Positions 1 through 6,410 of a stretch of DNA of 11,053 nucleotides are shown here, one piece after another (the stretch's first letter is position 1; the number at the start of each line of letters is the position of its first letter). This stretch comes from Bryobacteraceae bacterium (lineage in GTDB: Bacteria; Acidobacteriota; Terriglobia; Bryobacterales; Bryobacteraceae). The notes under the pieces were generated by a model. It was given only the letters and a program-made list of their open reading frames with translations. It did not search any database and had not been told where the DNA came from. Position numbers and translations under genes: made by a program. The DNA lies in assembly GCA_014379815.1 (NCBI GenBank), contig JACMLA010000768.1:1-11053 (forward strand). The letters run 5' to 3'.

Positions 1-1
1 C

Positions 2-151
2 GTGGCTGGCAAAACGATACTCGCCGAGGTTAGGCTCGGGAAGGGAAGGATTGTGCTCTTTGGATTCCGGCCTCAGTTTCGCGGACAGTCTTTCGGAACG
101 TTTCGGCTGGTCTTGAACTCGCTCTATCTGTCTGCGGCACGCAAGCTGTAA
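2..151 (+). CDS. C-terminal end of a probable M14-family zinc carboxypeptidase (5' truncated)
   Basis: The window opens inside an open frame that runs 49 codons to a TAA. The visible tail carries the stretch [20 protein letters not shown] and then a hydrophobic end, [10 protein letters not shown]. From memory, this 'GKGR-V-LFGF-P-FR-Q--GTF' pattern closes large M14-type carboxypeptidases of Acidobacteria and Gemmatimonadetes. It forms part of a C-terminal glutamine-amidotransferase-like domain that follows the peptidase domain. No catalytic residue lies in the window, so the family call rests on this tail alone. Other proteins with the same C-terminal domain, such as ThuA-like or PIG-L-linked proteins, remain possible. 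The gene ends 24 bases before the 3' end of fabG, which runs the other way. Confidence 0.5.
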   Translation: MAGKTILAEVRLGKGRIVLFGFRPQFRGQSFGTFRLVLNSLYLSAARKL

Positions 152-156
152 TCCCG

Positions 157-175
157 CCACGTTTACCATCCGTGG
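157..175. terminator. Small inverted repeat between two convergent genes
   Basis: Five-base arms CCACG and CGTGG flank a nine-base loop. The element fills almost all of the 24-base gap between the carboxypeptidase stop and the fabG stop. Its placement suits a bidirectional transcription end, but the stem is short and no run of T follows on either strand. It is at best a weak terminator and may be chance. Confidence 0.2.
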
Positions 176-910
176 TTACATGTAGAGGCCGCCGTTGACA
201 TCCAGCACGTGGCCAGTGATGTAACCAGCTCCTTCGCTGGCAAGAAAGCGTACGGCTTCGGCGATGTCCCCGGGTTCACCGAGCCTCTTCAACGGGATAC
301 TTCCCAGCAGTCGGGTCTTCAGCTCGTCCGAAAGCGCGCTTGTCATATCGGTTGCGACGAAGCCGGGTGCTACCGCATTGACTGTGATCCCTCTGCTCCC
401 CATCTCCTGCGCCAGAGACTTCGTCAGTCCAATGAGGCCCGCCTTCGAAGCGGAATAATTGGCCTGTCCCGCGTTGCCCGACTGTCCCACAACCGAGCTG
501 ATGTTAATAATCCGGCCCCATCTGGCGCGCATCATTGGATGCAGGACCTGTTGAATGCAGAAAAACGAACCGGTCAGATTGGTCTCGATGACTGCGTTCC
601 AGTCTTCCCGCTTCAGTCTTAAGGCGAGACCGTCGCGCGTGATGCCCGCATTGTTCACCAGAATCTCGACCGGACCGATGTCTTTCGCAGTTTGCGCAAA
701 AGCTTCGCGAATCGAGTCTTCCGACGACAGATCCAGGATTACATGGGAAGCGAGCCCGCCCTCGGCGATCACCTCCGACTCAACCTCTCTCAGCTTTTCT
801 TCATCTCTTGCCGCGAGCACTACGCGGCAACCTGCGGCCGAGAGTGCCAGGGCGCAGGCGCGTCCAATACCGCGGCTGGCTCCCGTAACCAGCGCAATCC
901 GTTGCTTCAT
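176..910 (-). CDS. fabG: 3-oxoacyl-[acyl-carrier-protein] reductase FabG
   Basis: This NADPH-dependent short-chain dehydrogenase reduces 3-oxoacyl-ACP to 3-hydroxyacyl-ACP in the cytosolic type II fatty acid cycle. The 244-residue length is typical. The cofactor motif TGASRGIG is at residues 9-16 and NNAG at 86-89. The catalytic tetrad is N111, S139, Y152 and K156, in YSASK. The PG-FVATDMT segment and the C-terminal GHVLDVNGGLYM end are classic FabG. The ATG at 910 is chosen because MKQRIALVTG begins right at the Rossmann strand; longer in-frame starts would run into the divergent ubiD gene. Only a weak GCAGAG lies upstream. The gene stands alone, away from acpP, fabD or fabF, so it could be an extra FabG paralogue serving another pathway, such as polyhydroxyalkanoate or secondary metabolism. 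The family is certain; the exact substrate is inferred. Confidence 0.93.
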   Translation of the reverse strand: MKQRIALVTGASRGIGRACALALSAAGCRVVLAARDEEKLREVESEVIAEGGLASHVILDLSSEDSIREAFAQTAKDIGPVEILVNNAGITRDGLALRLKREDWNAVIETNLTGSFFCIQQVLHPMMRARWGRIINISSVVGQSGNAGQANYSASKAGLIGLTKSLAQEMGSRGITVNAVAPGFVATDMTSALSDELKTRLLGSIPLKRLGEPGDIAEAVRFLASEGAGYITGHVLDVNGGLYM

Positions 911-935
911 GCGATCTCTGCAATCATGGTAATTT

Positions 936-2384
936 ATGGCCTTTTCTGATCTGCGCGAATTTATCAGCGCGCTCGACCGTGCTGGTGAACTCAAGCGTAT
1001 CCCGTTTGTAGTCGACCCCTATCTGGAGATGACGGCCTTCGCCGACCGGAGCGTGAAGTCCGGTGGCCCGGCGCTACTGTTCGAGAAGCCCAAGGACAGT
1101 AACATTCCCGTGCTGGTGAACGCATTCGCGAGCATGAAGCGTATGGAACTGGCCCTGGGCGTCGACTCCGTCGAAGACGTCGCGGCGCGGATCGCGGAGT
1201 ATTTGCAAATGCGGCCTGCCGAGGGTTTGCTGGGCAAGCTGAAGATGTTGCCCAAACTCGCCGAGATTGGTTCGTTCTTCCCAAAGACCGTGGACCGGGG
1301 TCCGTGCAAAGAAGTGATTCGCCACGAAGACTTCTCGCTGCGGGAGCTGCCCGTACTCCACTGCTGGCCTCTCGATGGCGGCCCGTTCATCACCCTGCCC
1401 ATGGTGTTCTCGAAGAACCCCGAAACAGGGAAACGCAACTGTGGAATGTACCGCATGCAGGTCTACGATGACCGGACCACGGGCATGCACTGGCAGACTC
1501 AGAAACAGGGTGCCGAGCATTACCGCCAGATGCGCCGCGAAGGCCGGAAACGCATGGATATCGCCGTTGCCATTGGCTGTGATCCCTGCACGATGTACTC
1601 GGCGATTCTGCCGTTGCCTCCCGAACTGGATGAGATGATGCTGGCCAGTTTTCTGCGTGGGAAGCCCGTGGAAATGGTGAAGTGCGAGACTTCCGATGTC
1701 GATGTTCCGGCAAATGCGGAGATCGTACTCGAAGGCTATCTGGAAACCGGGGAATTGCGGACCGAAGGTCCCTTTGGGGACCATACGGGGTTTTACTCCC
1801 TCGAAGACGAGTACCCCGTGTTCCACGTTACCTGCATGACGCACCGGCGCAATCCCGTTTACCCCACCACCATCGTCGGCCCTCCCCCCATGGAAGATTT
1901 CTACATGGGCAAAGCAATTGAGCGCATCTTCCTGCCCCTGATGCGGATGCAACTACCTGAGGTACGCGACATCTGCATGCCTGCCGAAGGCGTCTTCCAC
2001 AACCTGATTCTAGTCTCGATAAAGAAGCGCTACCCAGGTCATGCCCGCAAGGTGATGCATGCCATCTGGGGTCTGGGTCAGGCGATGTTCAGCAAGTGCA
2101 TCGTGGTCGTTGACGAGAACGTGGACGTTCAGGATGTGCGGGAAGTAGCCTGGAAAGCGCTGAACAACATCGATCCTGAGAGGGACATTACCTTCGTCCT
2201 TGGGCCGGTCGATTCGCTCGATCACGCCAGCCGCTTGCCGGACTTCGGATCCAAGATGGGTGTCGACGCGACGCGCAAGTGGCCTGCGGAAGGCTTTACG
2301 AGACCATGGCCTAAGGTGATCCGGATGGATCCGGAGGTGGAACAGAGAGTCGACGCGCTCTGGAAGCGGGCGGGGTTGCGTTAA
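936..2384 (+). CDS. ubiD: UbiD-family prenylated-FMN-dependent decarboxylase
   Basis: UbiD enzymes decarboxylate aromatic or unsaturated acids using prenylated FMN made by a UbiX partner, which is not seen here. The 482 residues span the whole family fold. The catalytic E-R-E triad is visible as R173 (in GMYRMQ) and as E277 and D282 (in EGPFGDHTG), at the same residue numbers as in fungal Fdc1. Metal and cofactor ligands N168 and E233 are also present, but the expected metal His appears to be Gln (Q189 in HWQTQKQGAEHY). The C-terminal GSKMGVDATRKWP segment is strongly UbiD-like. In organisms lacking ubiquinone, a homologue (MqnL) decarboxylates dihydroxynaphthoate in futalosine-route menaquinone synthesis; that role is possible here but unproven. 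The gene is divergent from fabG with 25 bases between starts. No clear Shine-Dalgarno precedes the ATG. The symbol denotes the family, not a proven ubiquinone role. Confidence 0.88.
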   Translation: MAFSDLREFISALDRAGELKRIPFVVDPYLEMTAFADRSVKSGGPALLFEKPKDSNIPVLVNAFASMKRMELALGVDSVEDVAARIAEYLQMRPAEGLLGKLKMLPKLAEIGSFFPKTVDRGPCKEVIRHEDFSLRELPVLHCWPLDGGPFITLPMVFSKNPETGKRNCGMYRMQVYDDRTTGMHWQTQKQGAEHYRQMRREGRKRMDIAVAIGCDPCTMYSAILPLPPELDEMMLASFLRGKPVEMVKCETSDVDVPANAEIVLEGYLETGELRTEGPFGDHTGFYSLEDEYPVFHVTCMTHRRNPVYPTTIVGPPPMEDFYMGKAIERIFLPLMRMQLPEVRDICMPAEGVFHNLILVSIKKRYPGHARKVMHAIWGLGQAMFSKCIVVVDENVDVQDVREVAWKALNNIDPERDITFVLGPVDSLDHASRLPDFGSKMGVDATRKWPAEGFTRPWPKVIRMDPEVEQRVDALWKRAGLR

Positions 2385-2385
2385 G

Positions 2386-3273
2386 TCAGGGCCTCACGTC
2401 TTCTGTGAGAGACCTGTCGTCAAGCACCGCGACAAACTCCCCGATCACGCGAATGCGGCCGCCGCTTTCGGTATCGAATGGCTCGTAGTCGATCTCCCAG
2501 CTCTCGAAGTCCGGGTTCAGAGGGTGCAGAATGACGCGCATGTGTTCCTCGCGGCTCTCGTCCACCTGCCTCTTTACGCTCTCGTAACGCTTGACCGTGA
2601 ACCTCTGTTCTCCCGGTTCCCCGAAATTGGCAACCAAAACCCTTTTGCCCTGCCGACTGCCGACCAGGCTCGCCCCACCTCGGAAGATGCACAGGCTGCC
2701 GTCGGGAATCAACGGCTCCATGGACTTTCCGTAAACGGTAGCCACGAACATGTCATCTGTCAGGCGGCGGCGCAGTGTAGGAGGGACTTCCAGCCATTCG
2801 GCAGCCTCCTCATCTACCTCGCGCTCGGGTCCCCAGCGACCCGCCGCGGCTTGCAAAGTGTAGCGGGGCAGGTGGGTTCGGAATTGCAGTACCTTCGGCC
2901 GGCAATGACGGTGATATAGCCAGTCAAGCTGCTGGCGAAAGTCGTGGACGACTCCACTTTCCCGCTCGCTGACCCGGAGAAAATTGGCTGCGTTTGCCTC
3001 GAGCCAGTCCATCCACGCACCAGCACCCAGTTCCGCTGCCTTTAGGACCAGATCCTCTTCGAGGAGTTCGACGACGTCGGCGTCTTCCGGGAAAAGTTCA
3101 CTCAGATCCCGCCGGAATCTTCGCCAGGGTGTCCCGCTTTCGCGATCTACCAGATACACACCAATGGCTTCTCCGGGCTGGCCGGGTGGAGCGACCGAGA
3201 GAACAATCCAGTCAGCGTTGGGTGCCTCGGTCCTGGTTTCCTCCCTCCTGGCTTTCGCAAAGGTCACAAGCAA
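2386..3273 (-). CDS. S24 (LexA/UmuD-type) self-processing peptidase with unrecognised N-terminal domain
   Basis: The 295-residue protein ends in an S24 serine-lysine peptidase domain of roughly residues 135-285. S184 lies in GKSMEPLIPDG and the general base is K228 in FTVKRYE. A possible Ala-Gly self-cleavage site is at A144-G145, in LQAAAGRW. In LexA, UmuD and phage repressors this domain cuts its own chain when stimulated by RecA on damaged DNA. The first 130 residues do not look like a helix-turn-helix; they are acidic, rich in E, D and W, and not recognised by me. It is therefore not an ordinary LexA and could be a regulator with another partner. The start is taken as TTG with AAAAGGG seven bases upstream. 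A GTG two codons later (3267) is the alternative, and a TGA closes the frame further upstream. The 3' end abuts ubiD with a one-base gap. Confidence 0.85.
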   Translation of the reverse strand: MLVTFAKARREETRTEAPNADWIVLSVAPPGQPGEAIGVYLVDRESGTPWRRFRRDLSELFPEDADVVELLEEDLVLKAAELGAGAWMDWLEANAANFLRVSERESGVVHDFRQQLDWLYHRHCRPKVLQFRTHLPRYTLQAAAGRWGPEREVDEEAAEWLEVPPTLRRRLTDDMFVATVYGKSMEPLIPDGSLCIFRGGASLVGSRQGKRVLVANFGEPGEQRFTVKRYESVKRQVDESREEHMRVILHPLNPDFESWEIDYEPFDTESGGRIRVIGEFVAVLDDRSLTEDVRP

Positions 3274-3286
3274 AGGGTAACCCTTT
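3272..3286. promoter_or_regulatory. Perfect palindrome over the S24 gene ribosome-binding site and start codon
   Basis: The + strand reads AAAGGGT-A-ACCCTTT, seven-base arms around one central base. On the S24 mRNA this places AAAGGG (the ribosome-binding site) opposite CCCUUU, which ends in the start codon, so a six-pair hairpin with a UUA loop would hide both. As DNA it could equally be an operator for a dimeric repressor, which would suit a protein of the LexA class regulating itself. The symmetry and position are seen directly; function is inference. Confidence 0.45.
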
Positions 3287-3383
3287 TCCCTGCTGCCTCA
3301 CCATACTCCGCACCCACCGTCGTACTACTCTGAACCTGAACCAGTTGTACGGCCCCGTTCCGGATTCTGCCCAGGAGCCGTAT

Positions 3384-3401
3384 CGGGAAGAGGGCTTCCC
3401 G
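3384..3401. promoter_or_regulatory. Inverted repeat in the htpX upstream region (distal)
   Basis: Perfect seven-base arms CGGGAAG and CTTCCCG are separated by AGGG. The element lies about 65 bases ahead of the htpX start, in the 192-base gap shared by the S24 gene and htpX. It could be a regulator-binding site or a leader-RNA hairpin. No T run follows, so it does not look like a terminator. The rest of the gap shows no convincing sigma-70 promoter; a tandem CTGAAC pair sits at 3330-3341. Confidence 0.35.
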
Positions 3402-3418
3402 CATCTAGATAGTAGACA

Positions 3419-3444
3419 CATCCAGCCAAAACTCTGACTGGATG
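3419..3444. promoter_or_regulatory. Inverted repeat just upstream of the htpX ribosome-binding site (proximal)
   Basis: Seven-base perfect arms CATCCAG and CTGGATG are separated by twelve bases. The downstream arm ends seven bases before the GGGAG ribosome-binding site of htpX. The spacing, with arm centres about 19 bases apart, fits a dimeric regulator on two helical turns. A leader hairpin near the translation start is equally possible. It does not match the CIRCE heat-shock operator. Confidence 0.35.
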
Positions 3445-3451
3445 CACTAAC

Positions 3452-3456
3452 GGGAG
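3452..3456 (+). promoter_or_regulatory. Ribosome-binding site of htpX
   Basis: GGGAG stands nine bases before the GTG at 3466. It supports that GTG as the start rather than the ATG five codons further in, which would be too far away. Confidence 0.65.
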
Positions 3457-3465
3457 ATAATTGCT

Positions 3466-4359
3466 GTGAACTGGAATGGAATGAAAACCACGCTGTTGCT
3501 GGGAACGATGAGCGGCATATTGCTGCTGTTCGGGCAGTTGCTGGGTGGAACGGGCGGACTGGTGATGGGATTCGGATTTGCTGTCCTGATGAACTTCGTC
3601 AGCTACTTTTTTTCAGAAAAGATTGCTTTGTCGATGTACCACGCGGAGCAGGTGACCCCGTCGGAACACCACAACGTGTACGCGCGTGTGTACCCTCTCG
3701 CACAAACGCTTTGCGCTCGCATGGAAATCCCAGTCCCAAGATTATGGATTATCCCCGAACACTCACCAAATGCGTTCGCTACGGGCCGCGACCCCAGGCA
3801 TTCTTCGGTGGCGTTCACTGCGGGATTGCTCGAACTGATGAATGACTCGGAGGTCGAAGGGGTACTAGCCCACGAGCTGGGCCACGTTAAGAATCGCGAC
3901 ATCCTGACCAGTTCCATCGCGGCCACACTAGGCGCGGCAATCACAATGATTGCGAGATTCGCGATGTTCATGCCTATGGGCGGAGGCCGCAATGACGATG
4001 AAGAAGGTGGAAATCCTTTCGGTGGCATTCTGATGATGATTCTGGCCCCGATTGCCGCAGTGATGATACAGATGGCCATCTCGCGAACCCGCGAATTCTC
4101 CGCTGACGCCACGGCCGCTAAATATACCGGTACCCCTGACGGTTTGATCAACGGCTTGCGGAAACTGGAATCCTGGTCGAAGCAGATTCCTATGGATGCC
4201 TCTCCCGCGACGGCCCACATGTTCATCGTCCAGCCTTTCTCGGGCGGTGGCTTCATGAAGCTGTTCTCCACTCACCCGCCTACTGAAGAGCGCATTGCCG
4301 CGCTCGCTGCCCTTCGTAGCGCGCCAGTTGGGGGCACCCCAGCCCGGGGCACCTTCTAA
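3466..4359 (+). CDS. htpX: HtpX, membrane-bound M48 zinc metalloprotease
   Basis: HtpX degrades misfolded or damaged inner-membrane proteins alongside FtsH. The 297-residue length is normal. Two hydrophobic segments at about 8-26 and 29-49 anchor the N-terminus, and two more hydrophobic stretches lie at about 147-169 and 184-206. The zinc site is HELGH at 136-140 (ligands H136 and H140, catalytic E137), with the third ligand E210 in SRTREFSADA. The STHPPTEERI block at 268-277 is a family hallmark. A glycine-, asparagine- and acid-rich loop at 171-186 separates the later hydrophobic segments. The GTG start is supported by GGGAG nine bases before it. It heads a cluster with rlmI and alkA. Paired inverted repeats upstream suggest regulation, which would fit the stress-induced behaviour known for this family. 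Confidence 0.94.
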   Translation: MNWNGMKTTLLLGTMSGILLLFGQLLGGTGGLVMGFGFAVLMNFVSYFFSEKIALSMYHAEQVTPSEHHNVYARVYPLAQTLCARMEIPVPRLWIIPEHSPNAFATGRDPRHSSVAFTAGLLELMNDSEVEGVLAHELGHVKNRDILTSSIAATLGAAITMIARFAMFMPMGGGRNDDEEGGNPFGGILMMILAPIAAVMIQMAISRTREFSADATAAKYTGTPDGLINGLRKLESWSKQIPMDASPATAHMFIVQPFSGGGFMKLFSTHPPTEERIAALAALRSAPVGGTPARGTF

Positions 4360-4362
4360 CGG

Positions 4363-5523
4363 GTGCGCCGGGTACTGGTCAACCGAAAGGGAGCAGACCG
4401 CATCGCTTCCGGCCATCCCTGGATCTTTGCCAGCGATGTCACGGACCGGGGCGATGCGGAGCCCGGCGATACGGTCTTTGTTTTCGACCCCCGCGATAAG
4501 CCGGTTGGTACCTTTCACTACAGTTCCACTTCACAGATAACACTGCGCCAGCTGTCTCCGCGACTGGAGGAGACTGGCTACGAGTTCTTCAGGAATCGCA
4601 TACTGAGGGCATTGGAGCATCGAGCGCGCGTCGTCGAGGGCACCGAAGCATCCCGCCTGATTTACGGCGAAGCCGATGGTCTGCCCGCGCTCATCGTGGA
4701 TCGCTATGGCAGGCAGCTTGTCCTGCAGGCGTTAAGTCAGGGGATGGATCGTGCCTGTGCAACCGTTGTCCGGATACTGCAGGAGTTGCTTTCCCCTGAC
4801 GCGATTGTGGCGCGCAACGACGTAGCCGTACGGCGTCTGGAAGGACTGCCAGCCGAGACTACAGTCCTGTCTGGAGCAGTTGCCGGAACTGAACTCGTCA
4901 CTCTGAACGGGCTTCGCTGGCACGTGGACCTGCTGCACGGGCAGAAAACAGGCATTTACCTGGATCAGCGCGAAAACTATCTGGCCGCGGCGCGCTGGGC
5001 GCGGGGTAATGTACTCGACTGCTTTACCTCAACGGGCGGCTTCGCTCTCCATCTGGCGCGGGTATGTCCGGAGGTGGAAGGTGTCGACAGCGGAGAGGCT
5101 GTCCTTGCTTCCGCGCGGCGTAACGCGGATACAAATGCCATTACCAATGTGCGCTGGCAGGAAGCAGATGTCTTCAACGTTTTGCCCGCTTACGCGCAGG
5201 CCGGCAAACGTTTCGGAACGGTCGTACTCGATCCGCCCGCATTTGCGAAATCGAAGAGTGCCATCGAGGGTGCGGCCCGTGGTTATCGGGACATCAACTA
5301 CCGGGCTCTGCGATTGCTCGAGCCTGGAGGCATACTGGTAAGCTGTTCCTGCTCGTTCCACTTCAGTGAAGCTATGCTGCTGGAAACGGTAGCTGCGGCG
5401 GCTCTCGATGCAGGTCGCAGGCTCCGGGTGCTGGAGCGGCGCATGCAGGCTCTGGATCACCCGGTTCTCCTGACCGTCCCGGAAACTCTCTACCTGAAAT
5501 GTCTGATCTTCGAAGTGATCTGA
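4363..5523 (+). CDS. rlmI: RlmI-type class I SAM-dependent 23S rRNA cytosine-5 methyltransferase
   Basis: RlmI (YccW) methylates C1962 of 23S rRNA. The 386 residues show the family order. An N-terminal PUA RNA-binding domain covers about 1-75, including GHPWIFASDV, and a central domain follows. The Rossmann methyltransferase begins at GQKTGIYLDQREN (193-205). Motif I is FTSTGGFALH (221-230), motif IV DPPAFAKSK (290-298), and the SCSCSFH block (327-333) holds the cysteines expected for m5C chemistry. The E. coli protein is about ten residues longer. The GTG start lies three bases after the htpX stop with no good ribosome-binding site, which suggests translational coupling. Its end overlaps alkA by 25 bases. 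The exact target cytosine is inferred from the family; a related large-subunit site cannot be excluded. Confidence 0.87.
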   Translation: MRRVLVNRKGADRIASGHPWIFASDVTDRGDAEPGDTVFVFDPRDKPVGTFHYSSTSQITLRQLSPRLEETGYEFFRNRILRALEHRARVVEGTEASRLIYGEADGLPALIVDRYGRQLVLQALSQGMDRACATVVRILQELLSPDAIVARNDVAVRRLEGLPAETTVLSGAVAGTELVTLNGLRWHVDLLHGQKTGIYLDQRENYLAAARWARGNVLDCFTSTGGFALHLARVCPEVEGVDSGEAVLASARRNADTNAITNVRWQEADVFNVLPAYAQAGKRFGTVVLDPPAFAKSKSAIEGAARGYRDINYRALRLLEPGGILVSCSCSFHFSEAMLLETVAAAALDAGRRLRVLERRMQALDHPVLLTVPETLYLKCLIFEVI

Positions 5524-6410
5524 TCCGCAGTGACCACCGGCTAAAGTTCGCAGAGCCTTACGATTTTCCATCGGTCTTGCAGTTTCTGGCGGCACGCGCG
5601 ATTACAGAAGTCGAGATCGTGGACAACGCAGGGTACCGGCGTACGTTTTGGCTTCGTTCGGGAGAACAGGGAGCCTTCGAAGTAGCACAGGGCGGGGAAG
5701 ATTTCCTGCAGGTTAGGCTCTGGTCCACGCCGGCTACAGACGTCGATGAGGTTCTTCGACGAGTTGCCCGCATCCTTGGGATAGACCATGACGCGGCGTC
5801 GGCGGTCGAAATGCTGCGCAGGGATTCCTTACTCCGGCCTCTCGTTGACCGGCGTCCAGGCCTGCGTATTCCGGGCGTATGGGATGGATTCGAAGCTGCG
5901 GTTCGCGCCATCGCAGGGCAGCAGGTCACCCTGAAGGCCGCCGTAGGCATCGTTGGCAGGTTGACACGAATCTGCGGCGGCGATTTATCAATGCTGCAGG
6001 AGACCGGACTCTCCCGGCTGTTTCCTTTACCTGCCGATGTCGTTCATGCAGATTTGTTTGACCTCGGTATTCCGGCCACGCGGAGTCACGCCATTCGGAC
6101 TCTTGCCGAGGTCGCACGGGAAAGTGACGACGTGTTCCTACCCGAGAACCGGAACCGGCGTCTTTCCGCATTGCCCGGCATCGGTGACTGGACTGCCCAG
6201 TACGTTGCTATGCGAGCAGGTCGGGATGCAGACGCTTTACCTGCAGCGGACATCGTGTTGCGAAGGAAACTGGCCGAAGCTGGTGCCAAACTAAGTGCCG
6301 GCGCAGTTACCCGGAGGGCCGAGCAGTGGAGACCCTGGCGAGCCTTTGCAGTAGTGCACCTTTGGATGTCCGATGTGGAAGTCCGCACTCCTCAGGAAGC
6401 GTCGCTGTAG
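5499..6410 (+). CDS. alkA: AlkA-type DNA-3-methyladenine glycosylase (HhH-GPD family)
   Basis: AlkA excises alkylated bases, 3-methyladenine above all, to start base excision repair. The 303 residues contain an N-terminal AlkA-like domain (about 15-115). The helix-hairpin-helix glycosylase domain follows, with RAIAGQQVT (136-144), the DNA-gripping hairpin LPGIGDWTA (225-233) and the catalytic aspartate D251 in LPAADIVLRR. The AEQWRPWRAFAVVHLW block at 274-289 is typical of AlkA. No Ada methyltransferase domain is fused to it. The ATG lies inside the end of rlmI, so expression is probably coupled. The 3' end overlaps that of glcF, on the opposite strand, by 19 bases, leaving no room for a separate terminator. 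Confidence 0.87.
   Translation: MSDLRSDLIRSDHRLKFAEPYDFPSVLQFLAARAITEVEIVDNAGYRRTFWLRSGEQGAFEVAQGGEDFLQVRLWSTPATDVDEVLRRVARILGIDHDAASAVEMLRRDSLLRPLVDRRPGLRIPGVWDGFEAAVRAIAGQQVTLKAAVGIVGRLTRICGGDLSMLQETGLSRLFPLPADVVHADLFDLGIPATRSHAIRTLAEVARESDDVFLPENRNRRLSALPGIGDWTAQYVAMRAGRDADALPAADIVLRRKLAEAGAKLSAGAVTRRAEQWRPWRAFAVVHLWMSDVEVRTPQEASL

Noticed and set aside
911..994. N-terminal extension of FabG up to 994
   Set aside because: The extra 28 residues are unlike any FabG, overlap ubiD on the other strand, and the ATG at 910 begins exactly at the conserved fold.
1074..1952. A 292-codon open frame on the minus strand within ubiD
   Set aside because: It is antisense to the conserved UbiD core, is rich in His, Gly and Arg without any motif, and is a codon-bias shadow.
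3330..3341. Tandem CTGAAC-CTGAAC between the S24 gene and htpX
   Set aside because: Only two short copies with no match to a known operator, so too likely by chance to call a repeat element on its own.
3419..3444. Possible CIRCE (HrcA) heat-shock operator ahead of htpX
   Set aside because: The arms CATCCAG and CTGGATG do not match the TTAGCACTC/GAGTGCTAA consensus and the spacer is twelve rather than nine bases.
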